Of a stretch of 64,000 bases of DNA, positions 35,810 through 44,478 are shown in pieces. The stretch comes from Actinoplanes regularis. Lineage in GTDB: Bacteria > Actinomycetota > Actinomycetes > Mycobacteriales > Micromonosporaceae. The notes under the pieces were generated by a model that ran no database searches, had not been told where the DNA came from, and saw only the letters and a program-made list of their open reading frames with translations. The position numbers and the translations under genes are program-made. The DNA is taken from contig NZ_FZNR01000009.1 in assembly GCF_900188005.1 (NCBI RefSeq), forward strand, positions 269,243 through 333,242, written 5' to 3'. The number at the start of each line of letters is the position of its first letter. Within the stretch, counting starts at the first letter, position 1.

Positions 35810-36928
35810 ATGGACATGCTCGAGCGCGGGGCGCGACAGGCGGCGACCGCCGGTTCGGATGACCTCGCAGTGCTCGACCAGCTGCTGATCACGCTGGTCG
35901 AATCGCGCGGCTCGGACCTGCACCTGACGGTGGGCTCGCCCCCGATGATGCGGGTGGACGGCGAGCTGCGCCCGGTTCCGGGGTACGGCAAGCTGAACGC
36001 CGCGGACACCGGCCTGCTGGCCCGCGCCGCGGTCTCCCCGGCCCAGTGGGAGACGTTCCAGCGCGACCAGGAGCTGGACTTCGCGCACAGCATCGTCGGC
36101 GTCTCCCGTTTCCGCGGCAACCTCTACATGCAGCGCAACTCGTGCGGCGTGGTCTTCCGGGCGATCCCCCACAAGATCAAGGCCCTGGACGAGCTGGGCA
36201 TGCCGGAGTCGATCGCCCGCTTCGCCTACCTGCCGCGCGGCCTGGTGCTGGTGACCGGCCCGACCGGTTCCGGCAAGACCACCACCCTGGCCGCGATCCT
36301 CGACCTGGCCAACCGCAGCCGGGCCGAGCACATCCTCACCATCGAGGACCCGATCGAGTTCCTGCACCCGCACAAGCGCAGCATCGTCAACCAGCGCGAG
36401 GTCGGCTCGGACACCGAGACCTTCGCCAGCGCCCTGAAGCACGCGCTCCGGCAGGACCCGGACATCATCCTGGTCGGCGAGCTGCGTGACCTGACCACGA
36501 CGTCGACCGCGCTGACCGCGGCCGAGACCGGTCACCTGGTGCTGGCGACGCTGCACACGCAGAGCGCCACCCAGACCATCGACCGGGTGATCGACATCTT
36601 CCCGCCGCACCAGCAGCTGCAGATCCGCGCGCAGCTGGCGGCCAGCCTCCAGGGTGTGATCACCCAGGCGCTGGCGCCGCGGGCGGACGGCAAGGGACGT
36701 CAGGTGGTCTGCGAGATCCTGACCGCGACGCCGGCCATCCGGAGCCTGATCCGGGAGGGCAAGTCGCACCAGATCCCGTCGTTCATGCAGGCCGGTAGCA
36801 ACGAGGGCATGCTCGCCTTCGACCAGCACCTGGCCGAGAAGGTGCGCGAGGGCGTCATCACGATGCAGACCGCCCTGGAGATCAGTCATTCACCGGAGGA
36901 GCTCAAGCGGCTCGTCGGGCGGAACTGA
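35810..36928 (+). CDS. pilT: Type IV pilus retraction ATPase PilT
   Basis: A 372-residue PilT. Family motifs: SDLHLTVG near residue 42, Walker A GPTGSGKTT (about 149), the Asp box TIEDPIEFLH, DIILVGELRD, the His box HTQSA, and a C-terminal domain with the typical AIRSLIREGKSHQIP helix that is needed for retraction. It acts at the membrane base of the pilus to disassemble the fibre. The start follows a weak GGGACGG site. The next gene, pilC, begins 2 bp after its stop. Confidence 0.95.
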   Translation: MDMLERGARQAATAGSDDLAVLDQLLITLVESRGSDLHLTVGSPPMMRVDGELRPVPGYGKLNAADTGLLARAAVSPAQWETFQRDQELDFAHSIVGVSRFRGNLYMQRNSCGVVFRAIPHKIKALDELGMPESIARFAYLPRGLVLVTGPTGSGKTTTLAAILDLANRSRAEHILTIEDPIEFLHPHKRSIVNQREVGSDTETFASALKHALRQDPDIILVGELRDLTTTSTALTAAETGHLVLATLHTQSATQTIDRVIDIFPPHQQLQIRAQLAASLQGVITQALAPRADGKGRQVVCEILTATPAIRSLIREGKSHQIPSFMQAGSNEGMLAFDQHLAEKVREGVITMQTALEISHSPEELKRLVGRN

Positions 36929-36930
36929 CC

Positions 36931-38163
36931 GTGGCGGCCAACAAGACTTTCGCCTACAACTCCATCGACGCCTCGGGCAAGAAGGCCAAGGGGACCATCC
37001 AGGCCCCGAACGAGGCGGCCGCCGGCCACCTGCTCCGGCAGCGTGGCGAGGTGCCGCTCGGCCTGACCGAGGCGGGCCAGGGTCTCCAGCGTGAGATCAA
37101 GATTCCCGGGCTGGGCAACCGGGTCAAGCTCAAGGACCTGGCGGTCTTCGCCCGGCAGTTCGCGACGATGACCGCCTCCGGCATGTCGTTGCTGCGCTCC
37201 CTGTCGATCATGGAGGAGCAGACCTCTTCGCCGGCGCTGAAGAAGGCGATCGGCGAGGTGCGCACCGACGTGGCGGCCGGCAACGGGCTCTCGGCGTCGA
37301 TGGCCAAGCACGACCGGATCTTCCCGCGACTGATGGTCGCGATGATCCGGGCGGGTGAGACCGGCGGCATGATCGAGCGGGCGCTCGAGCAGATCGCCGA
37401 CAGCCTGGAGAAGGACACCGCGCTCCGCGGCAAGATCAAGGGCGCGCTGACCTACCCGGCGATCGTGCTGGGCTTCACCTTCGTGCTGATCGCGGCAATG
37501 CTGATCTTCATCGTCCCGATCTTCGAGGGGATGTTCAAGAGCCTCGGCGGCGAACTGCCCGCGATCACCCAGGTGCTGGTCACGACGAGCCACAACATGT
37601 GGTGGATCGGTCCGCTGGTGCTGATCCTCGGGATCGGCGGCATGCTCGCCTACAAGCACCAGGTGCGGACCAGCGCCAGCTTCCGCCTCAAGGTGGACCG
37701 GCTGAAGCTCCGGATGCCGGTCTTCGGCCCGCTGTTCCAGAAGCTGGCGATGAGCCGGTTCTCCCGGAGCCTCGGCCTGCTGCTGAACGTCGGCGTGCCG
37801 GTGATGCAGGCGCTGGCGGTCGTCGGTGAGACCACCGGCAACGAAGTGATCAACATTGCCATGAAGGACATCCAGAACACCGTCCGTGACGGTCAGCCGA
37901 TGTCCTCGGCGATGCGCAACCACAAGGTTTTCCCCGAGATGGTCAACCAGATGATCGAGGTCGGGGAAGAGAGCGGTCAGATCAGTCAGATGCTCGACAA
38001 GGTTGCCGATTTCTATGACAGAGAAGTCGACGCCGCCGCCGAGTCGCTGGCCGCCTCGATCGAACCGATCATGGTGCTCGTCATGGGTGCGGTGGTCGGC
38101 GGCATGGTCGTCTGTCTCTACATGCCGATGTTCACCATCTACGAGAACATCCAGTCGAGCTGA
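36931..38163 (+). CDS. pilC: Type IV pilus inner-membrane platform protein PilC
   Basis: A 410-residue GspF/PilC protein. Two repeated T2SSF domains (about 65-190 and 270-390, each with the pattern FARQFATMTASGMSLLRSL or LLLNVGVPVMQAL) are linked by three membrane segments (around 170, 215 and 385). It anchors the PilB and PilT motors and feeds pilin into the fibre. The GTG at 36931 starts the family-typical MAANKTFAYNSIDASGKKAKG. Confidence 0.95.
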   Translation: MAANKTFAYNSIDASGKKAKGTIQAPNEAAAGHLLRQRGEVPLGLTEAGQGLQREIKIPGLGNRVKLKDLAVFARQFATMTASGMSLLRSLSIMEEQTSSPALKKAIGEVRTDVAAGNGLSASMAKHDRIFPRLMVAMIRAGETGGMIERALEQIADSLEKDTALRGKIKGALTYPAIVLGFTFVLIAAMLIFIVPIFEGMFKSLGGELPAITQVLVTTSHNMWWIGPLVLILGIGGMLAYKHQVRTSASFRLKVDRLKLRMPVFGPLFQKLAMSRFSRSLGLLLNVGVPVMQALAVVGETTGNEVINIAMKDIQNTVRDGQPMSSAMRNHKVFPEMVNQMIEVGEESGQISQMLDKVADFYDREVDAAAESLAASIEPIMVLVMGAVVGGMVVCLYMPMFTIYENIQSS

Positions 38164-38267
38164 CCTCCGGCGTGCGACGAGCACGCGAGGCAATACCCGG
38201 CCGACTCCCGACGGCCGGTCATCCTTTCCTGCTCCACTCACCCCACCCGCCCCTGGAGGCACTCCCC

Positions 38268-38768
38268 ATGCAGAACGTCATCGACCGCCTCGTCGCCAAG
38301 CAGGACGAGATCCGCGCCAAGCAGGACGACAAGGGATTCACCCTGATCGAGCTCCTGGTCGTGGTGGTCATCATCGGCGTCCTGGTCGCGATCGCCGTCC
38401 CGGTCTACCTGAACTACCGCCAGGGCGCGGCCGACAAGTCGGCCCAGTCCGACGTGCGGGGCGCCATCAGCGCCGTGGAGCAGTACTACACCAGCAACAA
38501 CAACACCTTCCCGGCCACCAGCAGCAACTTCACCAGCGGCGGCAGCTCGATCACCCTGGCCAAGCAGACCAACGGCGTCGACGGCACCATCACCGTCTCG
38601 GACAAGACCAAGCTGACCTACCTTCTCAACGCCGACAACAGCTACACCATCTGCGCGATGAACGACGGCGGCACCAAGGGCAAGGTCTACGTCTACAAGA
38701 GCGCGAGCGGTGGCTCTGTCGGCGTCGGCGACAGCACCGTCAAGGTCACCGCCACCGGCTGCTCCTGA
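38268..38768 (+). CDS. pilA: Major type IV prepilin PilA
   Basis: A 166-residue prepilin. The class III signal has an unusually long, Lys/Asp/Gln-rich leader (MQNVIDRLVAKQDEIRAKQD) and a cleavage site KG|FTLIE, giving Phe+1 and Glu+5 as required for processing and packing. The hydrophobic helix LLVVVVIIGVLVAIAVPVYL follows. The Ser/Thr/Asn/Gly-rich globular head has two cysteines, one near the C-terminus (TGCS), likely to form the pilin disulfide. GGAGG precedes the ATG. It is set apart from pilC by 104 bp and from pilD by a hairpin, which would let it be expressed above its neighbours. Confidence 0.95.
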   Translation: MQNVIDRLVAKQDEIRAKQDDKGFTLIELLVVVVIIGVLVAIAVPVYLNYRQGAADKSAQSDVRGAISAVEQYYTSNNNTFPATSSNFTSGGSSITLAKQTNGVDGTITVSDKTKLTYLLNADNSYTICAMNDGGTKGKVYVYKSASGGSVGVGDSTVKVTATGCS

Positions 38769-38796
38769 TCCGACAACAGCCTCGGCAACGCACTGA

Positions 38797-38828
38797 ACGG
38801 GTGGCGCCACCTCGAGGTGGCGCCACCC
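38797..38828 (+). terminator. 32-bp perfect palindrome between pilA and pilD
   Basis: A loop-less perfect palindrome (16 bp per arm, ending gccacccg) 28 bp after the pilA stop and 23 bp before pilD. No T-run follows, so it is likely a partial terminator or RNA-stabilising stem that raises pilA mRNA over that of downstream genes. Confidence 0.75.
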
Positions 38829-38851
38829 GCACTACGTGAGAGGAGCCCGAC

Positions 38852-39637
38852 ATGCCGCTGGTCCCGTTGCTGGTCGTCGCCGGTGTTCTCGGGCTCGCGG
38901 TGGGCTCGTTCCTGAACGTCGTGATCCACAGGGTCCCCCGCGACGAGTCGCTGGTCCGGCCCGGCTCGCACTGCCCGGACTGCGGCCACGCGGTCCGTAA
39001 CCGGCACAACGTCCCGGTGCTCGGCTGGCTCCTGCTGCGCGGCCGGTGCGCCGACTGCGCCACCCCGATCAGCGCCCGATACCCGCTCGTCGAGGCAGGC
39101 TCCGCCGCGCTCTTCGTCGCGGTGGCCGCGCGGTTCGGCTGGTCCTGGGCGCTGCCCGGTTACCTCTACCTGGCCGCCGTCGCAATCGCCCTGGCCGTGA
39201 TCGACCTCGACGTGATGCGGCTCCCCAACAAGATCGTCCTTCCCTCGTACGCGGTCGCCACCGCCCTGCTGGTCCCGGCCGCCCTGCTGGCCGGCGACCC
39301 GGGCGCCCTGCTCCGGGCCGCGGCCGCCGCGGTCCTGCTCTACCTGCTCTATCGCCTGCTCAGCATCTGGGGCATGGGTGGCGGCGACGTCAAACTCGCC
39401 CCGCTGCTCGGCTTCTATCTCGGCTGGCTCGGCTGGGGTGCGGTGGCGGTCGGCGCGTTCGCCGGCTTCCTGCTCGGCGGCCTGGTCGGCGCGGTCCTGC
39501 TGCTCACCCGGGTGGCCGGGCGCAAGAGCCGGGTCCCGTTCGGGCCGTACATGCTGGCCGGCGCGTTCCTCGCGGTCTTCGCCGCAGCGCCGATCACGGA
39601 CTGGTACGCCGATCTGCTTACCCCGCTCACGTACTGA
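38852..39637 (+). CDS. pilD: Prepilin peptidase / N-methylase
   Basis: A 261-residue PilD-type aspartic protease with eight hydrophobic segments. The N-terminal zinc-type cysteines are present (CPDC and CADC), the first part of the methylase domain. The two catalytic aspartates are visible in AVIDLDVMRLPN (about 118) and GGGDVKLA (about 177). It cleaves the PilA leader at Gly|Phe and probably methylates the new N-terminus. A GAGAGGAG site precedes the ATG. Confidence 0.95.
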   Translation: MPLVPLLVVAGVLGLAVGSFLNVVIHRVPRDESLVRPGSHCPDCGHAVRNRHNVPVLGWLLLRGRCADCATPISARYPLVEAGSAALFVAVAARFGWSWALPGYLYLAAVAIALAVIDLDVMRLPNKIVLPSYAVATALLVPAALLAGDPGALLRAAAAAVLLYLLYRLLSIWGMGGGDVKLAPLLGFYLGWLGWGAVAVGAFAGFLLGGLVGAVLLLTRVAGRKSRVPFGPYMLAGAFLAVFAAAPITDWYADLLTPLTY

Positions 39638-39675
39638 CCGATAGCCCGTAGGAAGACGGCAAGGAAGGAAGACCT

Positions 39676-40701
39676 GTGGCTGGCGCACCACCGATCGGGC
39701 TGGACATCGGCTCGTCCTCGATCCGGGCCGTGGAGGTCCGCCGATCCAAGGACGAATACTCCCTGACCAACTTCGGGCAGGTCCCGCTCGACCCGGGCAC
39801 CGTGCAGGGCGGCGTGGTCCAGGACCCGCTGCACGTCACCAACGCGCTCAAGCAGCTCTGGGCGGCCTGCCGGTTCGGCAGCAAGCGGGTCAGCCTCGGC
39901 GTGACCAATCCGCAGCTGGTGGTCCGCGAGATGTCCATCGCCAACCTGCCGGCCGGGCAGATGCGCCAGGCCCTGCCGTTCCAGGTCAAGGACGCGCTCC
40001 CGCTCGCCGTCGAGCGGTCGCTGCTGGACTTCTACCCGCTGGAGCAGCCCGGCGACAACCCGACCGTGCGCGGCCTGCTGATCGCCATGCCCAAGGACGC
40101 GGTGCTCGAAATGGTGCAGGCCGTGGAGAGCGCCGGCCTGCACGTGACCGGCGTCGACCTGGCCTCGTTCGCCCTGCTGCGCGCCGCCTCCCGGCTGGAC
40201 ACCCAGGTCGAGGCGATCGTCGACATCGGTGCCGACATCACCAGCGTGGTGGTGCACGCGGACGGCGAGCCGCTGTTCGTGCGTACCCTGCCGCGCGGCG
40301 GCTCGGAGATCACCGAGAGCATCGCCACTCGGCTCGGCATCCCGGCGCCGCAGGCCGAGGACCTCAAGTGCCGGCACGGCCTGGAGGGCGACGGCAACCC
40401 GGACAGCCCGGCCGCGGTCGCCGACGCGGTCCGCCCGCTCGCCAACGAGCTGCGCAGCTCCTTCACCTATCTGGCCTCCGGTGAGCGGCAGAAGCAGGTC
40501 ACCCGGCTGTCGCTGTGCGGCGGCGGCGCCCTCATGCCCGGTCTCGCCCAACACCTGCAGCAGCAGCTCGGCATCGTGGTGATGTACGCGGACAGCACCT
40601 CCCGTCTGCGGGACACCCGCCGCGCCCGGGAGCGCGGCTTCGACAGTTTCGTGCCGTCGGCCGCCGTGTCGATCGGCCTCACCCTGGGAGCGGGCCGATG
40701 A
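39676..40701 (+). CDS. pilM: Type IV pilus assembly protein PilM
   Basis: A 341-residue actin-like ATPase that binds the PilN N-terminus at the inner face of the membrane. The actin-fold phosphate loops are visible: GLDIGSSSIRAVEV at the N-terminus, DIGADITSVVV near residue 185, and LCGGGALMPGL near 280. The GTG start has an AAGGAAGG site. The stop overlaps the pilN start (ATGA), so the two are translationally coupled. Confidence 0.93.
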   Translation: MAGAPPIGLDIGSSSIRAVEVRRSKDEYSLTNFGQVPLDPGTVQGGVVQDPLHVTNALKQLWAACRFGSKRVSLGVTNPQLVVREMSIANLPAGQMRQALPFQVKDALPLAVERSLLDFYPLEQPGDNPTVRGLLIAMPKDAVLEMVQAVESAGLHVTGVDLASFALLRAASRLDTQVEAIVDIGADITSVVVHADGEPLFVRTLPRGGSEITESIATRLGIPAPQAEDLKCRHGLEGDGNPDSPAAVADAVRPLANELRSSFTYLASGERQKQVTRLSLCGGGALMPGLAQHLQQQLGIVVMYADSTSRLRDTRRARERGFDSFVPSAAVSIGLTLGAGR

Positions 40702-41387
40702 GCACGACCGCCCTGATGCCACTGGACCCATCGGTCTCCCCGCAGCAGGCGGCCCGCATCCTGCCGATCCGTGCCAACCTGCTGCCGACGGACATCAGCG
40801 ACGGTCGGCGGGCCCGGCGCACCCGTGCCGTCGTGCTCGTCGCGGTGGTGGTGGTGCTGGCTCTGCTCGGCAGCTGGTACTGGCAGGTGGTCTCGCTGCA
40901 GCAAGAGGCTGAGACCGATCTCGAGCTAGTCACCCAGCAGGTGGTCAGGGCGCAGCGGGATCAGAGCAAGTACAAGGATCTGAACACCACCAAGAACACC
41001 AACAAGGTCCTGTCCGGCCAGCTGAGGACCCTGATGGCGGACGACCTGGCCTGGCAGACCCTGCTCGACCTGGTGCGCACCACCGGGGCCGACGCCGAGG
41101 CGAGGGCCACCAAGATCGACGGCTCGCTGTCCGAGGACGGCACGGCGGGCGGCGGCGACGTGATCGGCCATCTCTCCGTCACCGGCACGGCGAAGGACAA
41201 GAAGGCGGTCGCCGCATACATGAAGGCGCTCGCCGGGCTCACGAAGAAGGGCATCGCCGACCCGTTCGTCACCAACGTATCCGACGCCGACGGCGGCGGT
41301 GTCGACTTCAGCCTGACCGCTTCGATCACCAAAACCGCGCTCTGCGGCCGCTTCAGCAAGACCACCTGCAAGTCCGGGAGTAACTGA
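40698..41387 (+). CDS. pilN: Type IV pilus assembly protein PilN
   Basis: A 229-residue bitopic membrane protein. The N-terminal cytoplasmic segment INLLP-like (IRANLLPTDI) is the PilM-binding motif of PilN, followed by a transmembrane helix (about 43-62), a coiled coil and a ferredoxin-like extracytoplasmic domain. Two cysteines at the extreme C-terminus may form a disulfide. It is coupled by overlap to pilM and pilO. Confidence 0.9.
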   Translation: MSTTALMPLDPSVSPQQAARILPIRANLLPTDISDGRRARRTRAVVLVAVVVVLALLGSWYWQVVSLQQEAETDLELVTQQVVRAQRDQSKYKDLNTTKNTNKVLSGQLRTLMADDLAWQTLLDLVRTTGADAEARATKIDGSLSEDGTAGGGDVIGHLSVTGTAKDKKAVAAYMKALAGLTKKGIADPFVTNVSDADGGGVDFSLTASITKTALCGRFSKTTCKSGSN

Positions 41388-41959
41388 TGAGCCTGCTCCG
41401 CTCCGACCGCGTCTGGCTCTTCGGCGGCATCATCCTGGTCGCGCTGCTGGTCGCTTCCGGCTGGTTCCTACTGATCAGCCCGAAATACACCCAGGCGTCC
41501 GACCGGCGCGGCCAGGTGGAGGACACCACGACTCAGCTCTCCAAACTGCGCAAAGGTCTGGCCGACCTGAAGGCGGACAACGAGAACCTCACGACCTACA
41601 AGGCCAAGAAGGCGGCCTACCTGAAAGCGCTGCCGTCCGGTGACGACATCCCCGCCTTCCTGACCCAGTTGCAGACCATGGGCACCAAGCTGAAGGTCAA
41701 CGTGGCCGCGTACTCCGCCTCGGGCCGGACCAAGTCCGACGCCGTGACCACGGTCGAGGAGCTGCCGATCACGCTCAGCGCGACCGGCAAGGTCGCCGAT
41801 ATCAGCAAGTTCGTGAGTCAGCTCCAGAACACCCAGCCCCGGGCGGTGCTGATCGACACGGTTAGCGTGGAGTTCAAGGACGGCAACGCGGCGCTGTCGC
41901 TGACCCTGACCGCCTTCCGCAACACCGCCGACACGACCACTGCGGTGACCACCGGCTAG
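41387..41959 (+). CDS. pilO: Type IV pilus assembly protein PilO
   Basis: A 190-residue membrane protein with one N-terminal helix (about 10-30), a coiled coil (about 40-85) and a ferredoxin-like domain, the PilO pattern. It forms the alignment subcomplex with PilN. The start codon overlaps the pilN stop (TGATG). It closes the pilus operon; its stop codon is shared with the convergent LLM gene in a CTAG. No secretin gene (pilQ) follows, as expected for a monoderm. Confidence 0.9.
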   Translation: MSLLRSDRVWLFGGIILVALLVASGWFLLISPKYTQASDRRGQVEDTTTQLSKLRKGLADLKADNENLTTYKAKKAAYLKALPSGDDIPAFLTQLQTMGTKLKVNVAAYSASGRTKSDAVTTVEELPITLSATGKVADISKFVSQLQNTQPRAVLIDTVSVEFKDGNAALSLTLTAFRNTADTTTAVTTG

Positions 41960-42816
41960 GGCACCGGGCCGTCGGCGGGCGCCAGCAGCGTGGCGGCGAC
42001 GTCGAAGCCGGGACGGCGGAGCACGTACCTGGTGATGCCCCACCGTCGTTCGTTCTCGGCCAGCTTGGCACGGAGCTCACCCACGGTGCCGGCCATCACG
42101 TACGGCGTGAGCGCCACCTCGGCCTCGCTGATCCCCGCCAGCTTCGCCCACTCCGCGTACGTCGCGCCGGCGTCATCGGTGACCTCGAGCCGCTGCACCA
42201 ACGCCTCCACCGGCTTCCCGCCGGTCAGCTCCACCTGCGCGTCCACCTGGTCGGGGTGGTACCGCGCCTCGTGCATGTGCCCGTCGGCCAGGGTCCGGCC
42301 CAGCCCGGAGAGCCCGATCAGGTCGGCGTGTTCCGCGGCCCACCGCAGCAGCCGGGTGTTGCCCCCGCCGAACATCAGCGGCACCCGCTCCCGCACCGGG
42401 CGCGGCTTCTCCATCCCGTCACCGGCCAGCAGCCGCACGGTCGCCTCGGCCACCGCGATGCAGTGGTCCACGCGCTCACGCACGCTCGGACGCTCCCGGC
42501 CGACCGCGGCCCACTCCGCGGGGGTGTGCCCGGCCCCGATGCCGAGGATCGCCCGGCCGCCGGAGACCAGGTCGAGGGTGGCCACGTCGGAGGCGATCAG
42601 GATCGGCTCGCGGACGCCGGCGTTCAGCACGTTCGACCCGAGCTGGATCGTGCTGGTGACGGCGGCCGCGGCGGCCAGCGCCACGAACGGCGACGCGCAG
42701 GTGCCCGGGTGATCGGCGGCGTAGAGGGCGGCGAAGCCGGCGGCCTCGGCACGCCGGGCCAGGTCGAGCCAGTCGGCGGCGTCGTCGGGCTGCGCCTGCA
42801 GGGCGAAGGTGGTCAT
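41956..42816 (-). CDS. LLM-class (F420-dependent type) oxidoreductase
   Basis: A 286-residue TIM-barrel flavin/F420-dependent oxidoreductase. It lines up with the luciferase-like group: ARRAEAAGFAALYAADHPG, then QLGSNVLNAGVREPILIASDVATLDLVSGGRAILGIGAGH, and PLMFGGGNTRLLRWAAEHADLIGLSG. Actinobacterial members of this subtype usually use F420H2; the substrate is unknown. The ATG at 42816 starts the conserved MTTFALQAQ, with a GGAAGAA site. Confidence 0.85.
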   Translation of the reverse strand: MTTFALQAQPDDAADWLDLARRAEAAGFAALYAADHPGTCASPFVALAAAAAVTSTIQLGSNVLNAGVREPILIASDVATLDLVSGGRAILGIGAGHTPAEWAAVGRERPSVRERVDHCIAVAEATVRLLAGDGMEKPRPVRERVPLMFGGGNTRLLRWAAEHADLIGLSGLGRTLADGHMHEARYHPDQVDAQVELTGGKPVEALVQRLEVTDDAGATYAEWAKLAGISEAEVALTPYVMAGTVGELRAKLAENERRWGITRYVLRRPGFDVAATLLAPADGPVP

Positions 42817-42894
42817 GGCCGAATTCTTCCCAGCGGCCGCCCCGGAGGCCGAATTCTTCTGCCGCGGGCAGAGCCGCCCGAGTCCCGGAACGCC

Positions 42895-42940
42895 GGGACC
42901 TTCGGCCCTGTTCCTCGGCAGATGAAGGGTCTTTGGTCCT
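42895..42940 (+). promoter_or_regulatory. Pair of DosR/DevR-like boxes
   Basis: GGGACCTTCGGCCC (42895-42908) and GGGTCTTTGGTCCT (42927-42940) both resemble the DosR/DevR palindrome (GGGAC-N4-GTCCC-like). They lie 32 bp apart, about three helical turns, 60-105 bp upstream of the receiver gene at 42999. They suggest hypoxia/NO-type control of that gene. Confidence 0.5.
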
Positions 42941-42998
42941 AAGTCTCGGCGGAGGCCCGCCGAACAGGAGGGTCCACGAGGATGAAGGGGACGACCGC

Positions 42999-43388
42999 AT
43001 GAACGAGAACCTGATCCTGATCGCCGACGACGACGCCGACGTTCGCGACCTGCTCGCGATGGCCCTGGAAGAAGCGGGCTACCGCGCAGTGGCCGCCAAG
43101 GACGGGAACACTGCGGCACGCATCCTCTCCGTTGCCAAGCCGATCGGCATGATCACCGACGTCCGGATGCCGGCCATGAACGGCATGGAGCTGTGCCAGT
43201 TGGCCCGCCGGAGCCCGGCGAACCAGGACATGGCGATCCTGATGGTCTCCAGCCACAGCCACGCCTACGACGTCGACGCCGGGCTGGTCTCCGGCGCGGA
43301 CAGCTACCTGCCCAAGCCGATCTCCCCCAGGCAGCTGGTCTCCGAACTGAAGACCCTGATCAGCCGCCGCCAGCTCGCGGCCGCCTGA
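42999..43388 (+). CDS. Stand-alone response regulator receiver
   Basis: A 129-residue CheY-like receiver without output domain. The acidic pair is in IADDDADV, the phospho-acceptor Asp in TDVRMPAMNG (about residue 52), the Thr/Ser switch in VSSHS and the Lys in LPKPIS. It may act by protein-protein contact, in motility or in stress signalling. An AAGGGGA site precedes the ATG. No histidine kinase is adjacent. DosR-like boxes upstream and the long palindrome downstream set it in an unusual regulatory context. Confidence 0.9.
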   Translation: MNENLILIADDDADVRDLLAMALEEAGYRAVAAKDGNTAARILSVAKPIGMITDVRMPAMNGMELCQLARRSPANQDMAILMVSSHSHAYDVDAGLVSGADSYLPKPISPRQLVSELKTLISRRQLAAA

Positions 43389-43433
43389 CCGGTCCGGTCC
43401 AGGTCCGCCCGGGTTCCTGCCCAAACCCTTCGC

Positions 43434-43627
43434 CGGTACGCCCTAGGAGCCCTGTGACCAGGCCTTTCGGCCCAAGCTCCGTGGCCTTCGCGCGCGGCGT
43501 GGTCCCGGGCCGAGGCCGCAACGCGCCCGGCGGGCGCGCTGCGGCCTAGAGCGGGCAGGCGCCTCGCGCGAGACCGCCAGAGCGCTTGGGCCGAAAGGCC
43601 TGTCGACGGAACTCCTAGGTCGTACCG
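43434..43627. repeat. 194-bp nested palindrome
   Basis: Three nested inverted-repeat pairs: outer arms 43434-43449/43612-43627 (15 of 16 match, each containing cctagg), middle arms 43459-43477/43584-43602 (19 of 19), and a terminal hairpin 43513-43547 (16 of 17). The middle arms contain GGCCTTTCGGCCC-type cores that resemble DosR boxes in opposite orientation. It could be a folded non-coding RNA, a MITE-like mobile remnant, or a double binding site. It fills most of the 368-bp gap between the receiver gene and the PLDc_N gene. Confidence 0.85.
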
Positions 43628-43756
43628 CCGACTTCGAAGTTTTACATCGCCGAATGTTCGCTCTGCGTGCCAAATCAGGTATCCGGCTACACACCGGCGG
43701 TCTCGTCCGCGGCCCAGGGGCAGACGGTTCGCCGTTCCTTTGGCATCATCTGCCTC

Positions 43757-44182
43757 GTGTTTCGCCTCTACTCCCTCTTCGCGCTGGTCGACCTGGCGCT
43801 GATCGTCATTGCCCTGATCGACTGCCTCTCGGCGGAGGAGTACGCGATTCGCGCCCTCCCCCGGGGCATCTGGGTCCTGCTGATCCTGCTGTTCTCACCG
43901 ATCGGCCCGATCGTCTGGTTCGTCGCGGGCCGCCCGCCCCGCCCGGTCCAGTTGAGCAACGGCACGGTCTGGCGCCCGGGTTCCGGCTTTCCGGAGAATC
44001 AGCGTCCCGCTCGCAGCGGCCCGGTCGCCCCGGACGACGACCCGGAGTTCCTTCGCGGTCTGGCCGCCTCCCGCAAGGAGGACGAGCAGCTTCTGAAGAG
44101 CTGGGAGTCCGACCTCCGCCGTCGCGAGGAGGAGCTGCGCCGCCGGGAGTCCGGGTTCAAGTCCGGCGACGACGAGGCCTGA
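43757..44182 (+). CDS. PLDc_N-domain membrane protein
   Basis: A 141-residue protein with two N-terminal transmembrane helices and the PLDc_N signature (IRALPRGIWVLLILLFSPIGPIVWFVAGR), the domain found before phospholipase D modules but here without the enzyme. The C-terminal 50 residues are charged and form a predicted coiled coil (LLKSWESDLRRREEELRRRE). The GTG at 43757 is chosen because hydrophobic sequence starts there. The role is unknown; it may anchor a complex at the membrane. Confidence 0.75.
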   Translation: MFRLYSLFALVDLALIVIALIDCLSAEEYAIRALPRGIWVLLILLFSPIGPIVWFVAGRPPRPVQLSNGTVWRPGSGFPENQRPARSGPVAPDDDPEFLRGLAASRKEDEQLLKSWESDLRRREEELRRRESGFKSGDDEA

Positions 44183-44478
44183 CACTCGCATCTCGCCTCG
44201 GAGACGCGGCAGCGACGGACCCATTCACCGGATCCTGCGGGGACTCGTCCGGAAAGGCGCACCGGCCTCAGCTCGGGGAAGCCCGGGATTATCGCCGAAC
44301 TCATCGAGACGGATGCCCCGTCGGCTGAATCTGCCAATCAGAAGGCGCGATTTGACCATTCGGATGAATTGGCCATCGGCCGAACAGTCACCTGGCGCCG
44401 AAACCCAAAAAGACGCCCGAAAAGGAGTGGTCGGCTTGTAAGAGGCAGAAGTTCTTAGGAGCAGGAGGGAGTGGAACG

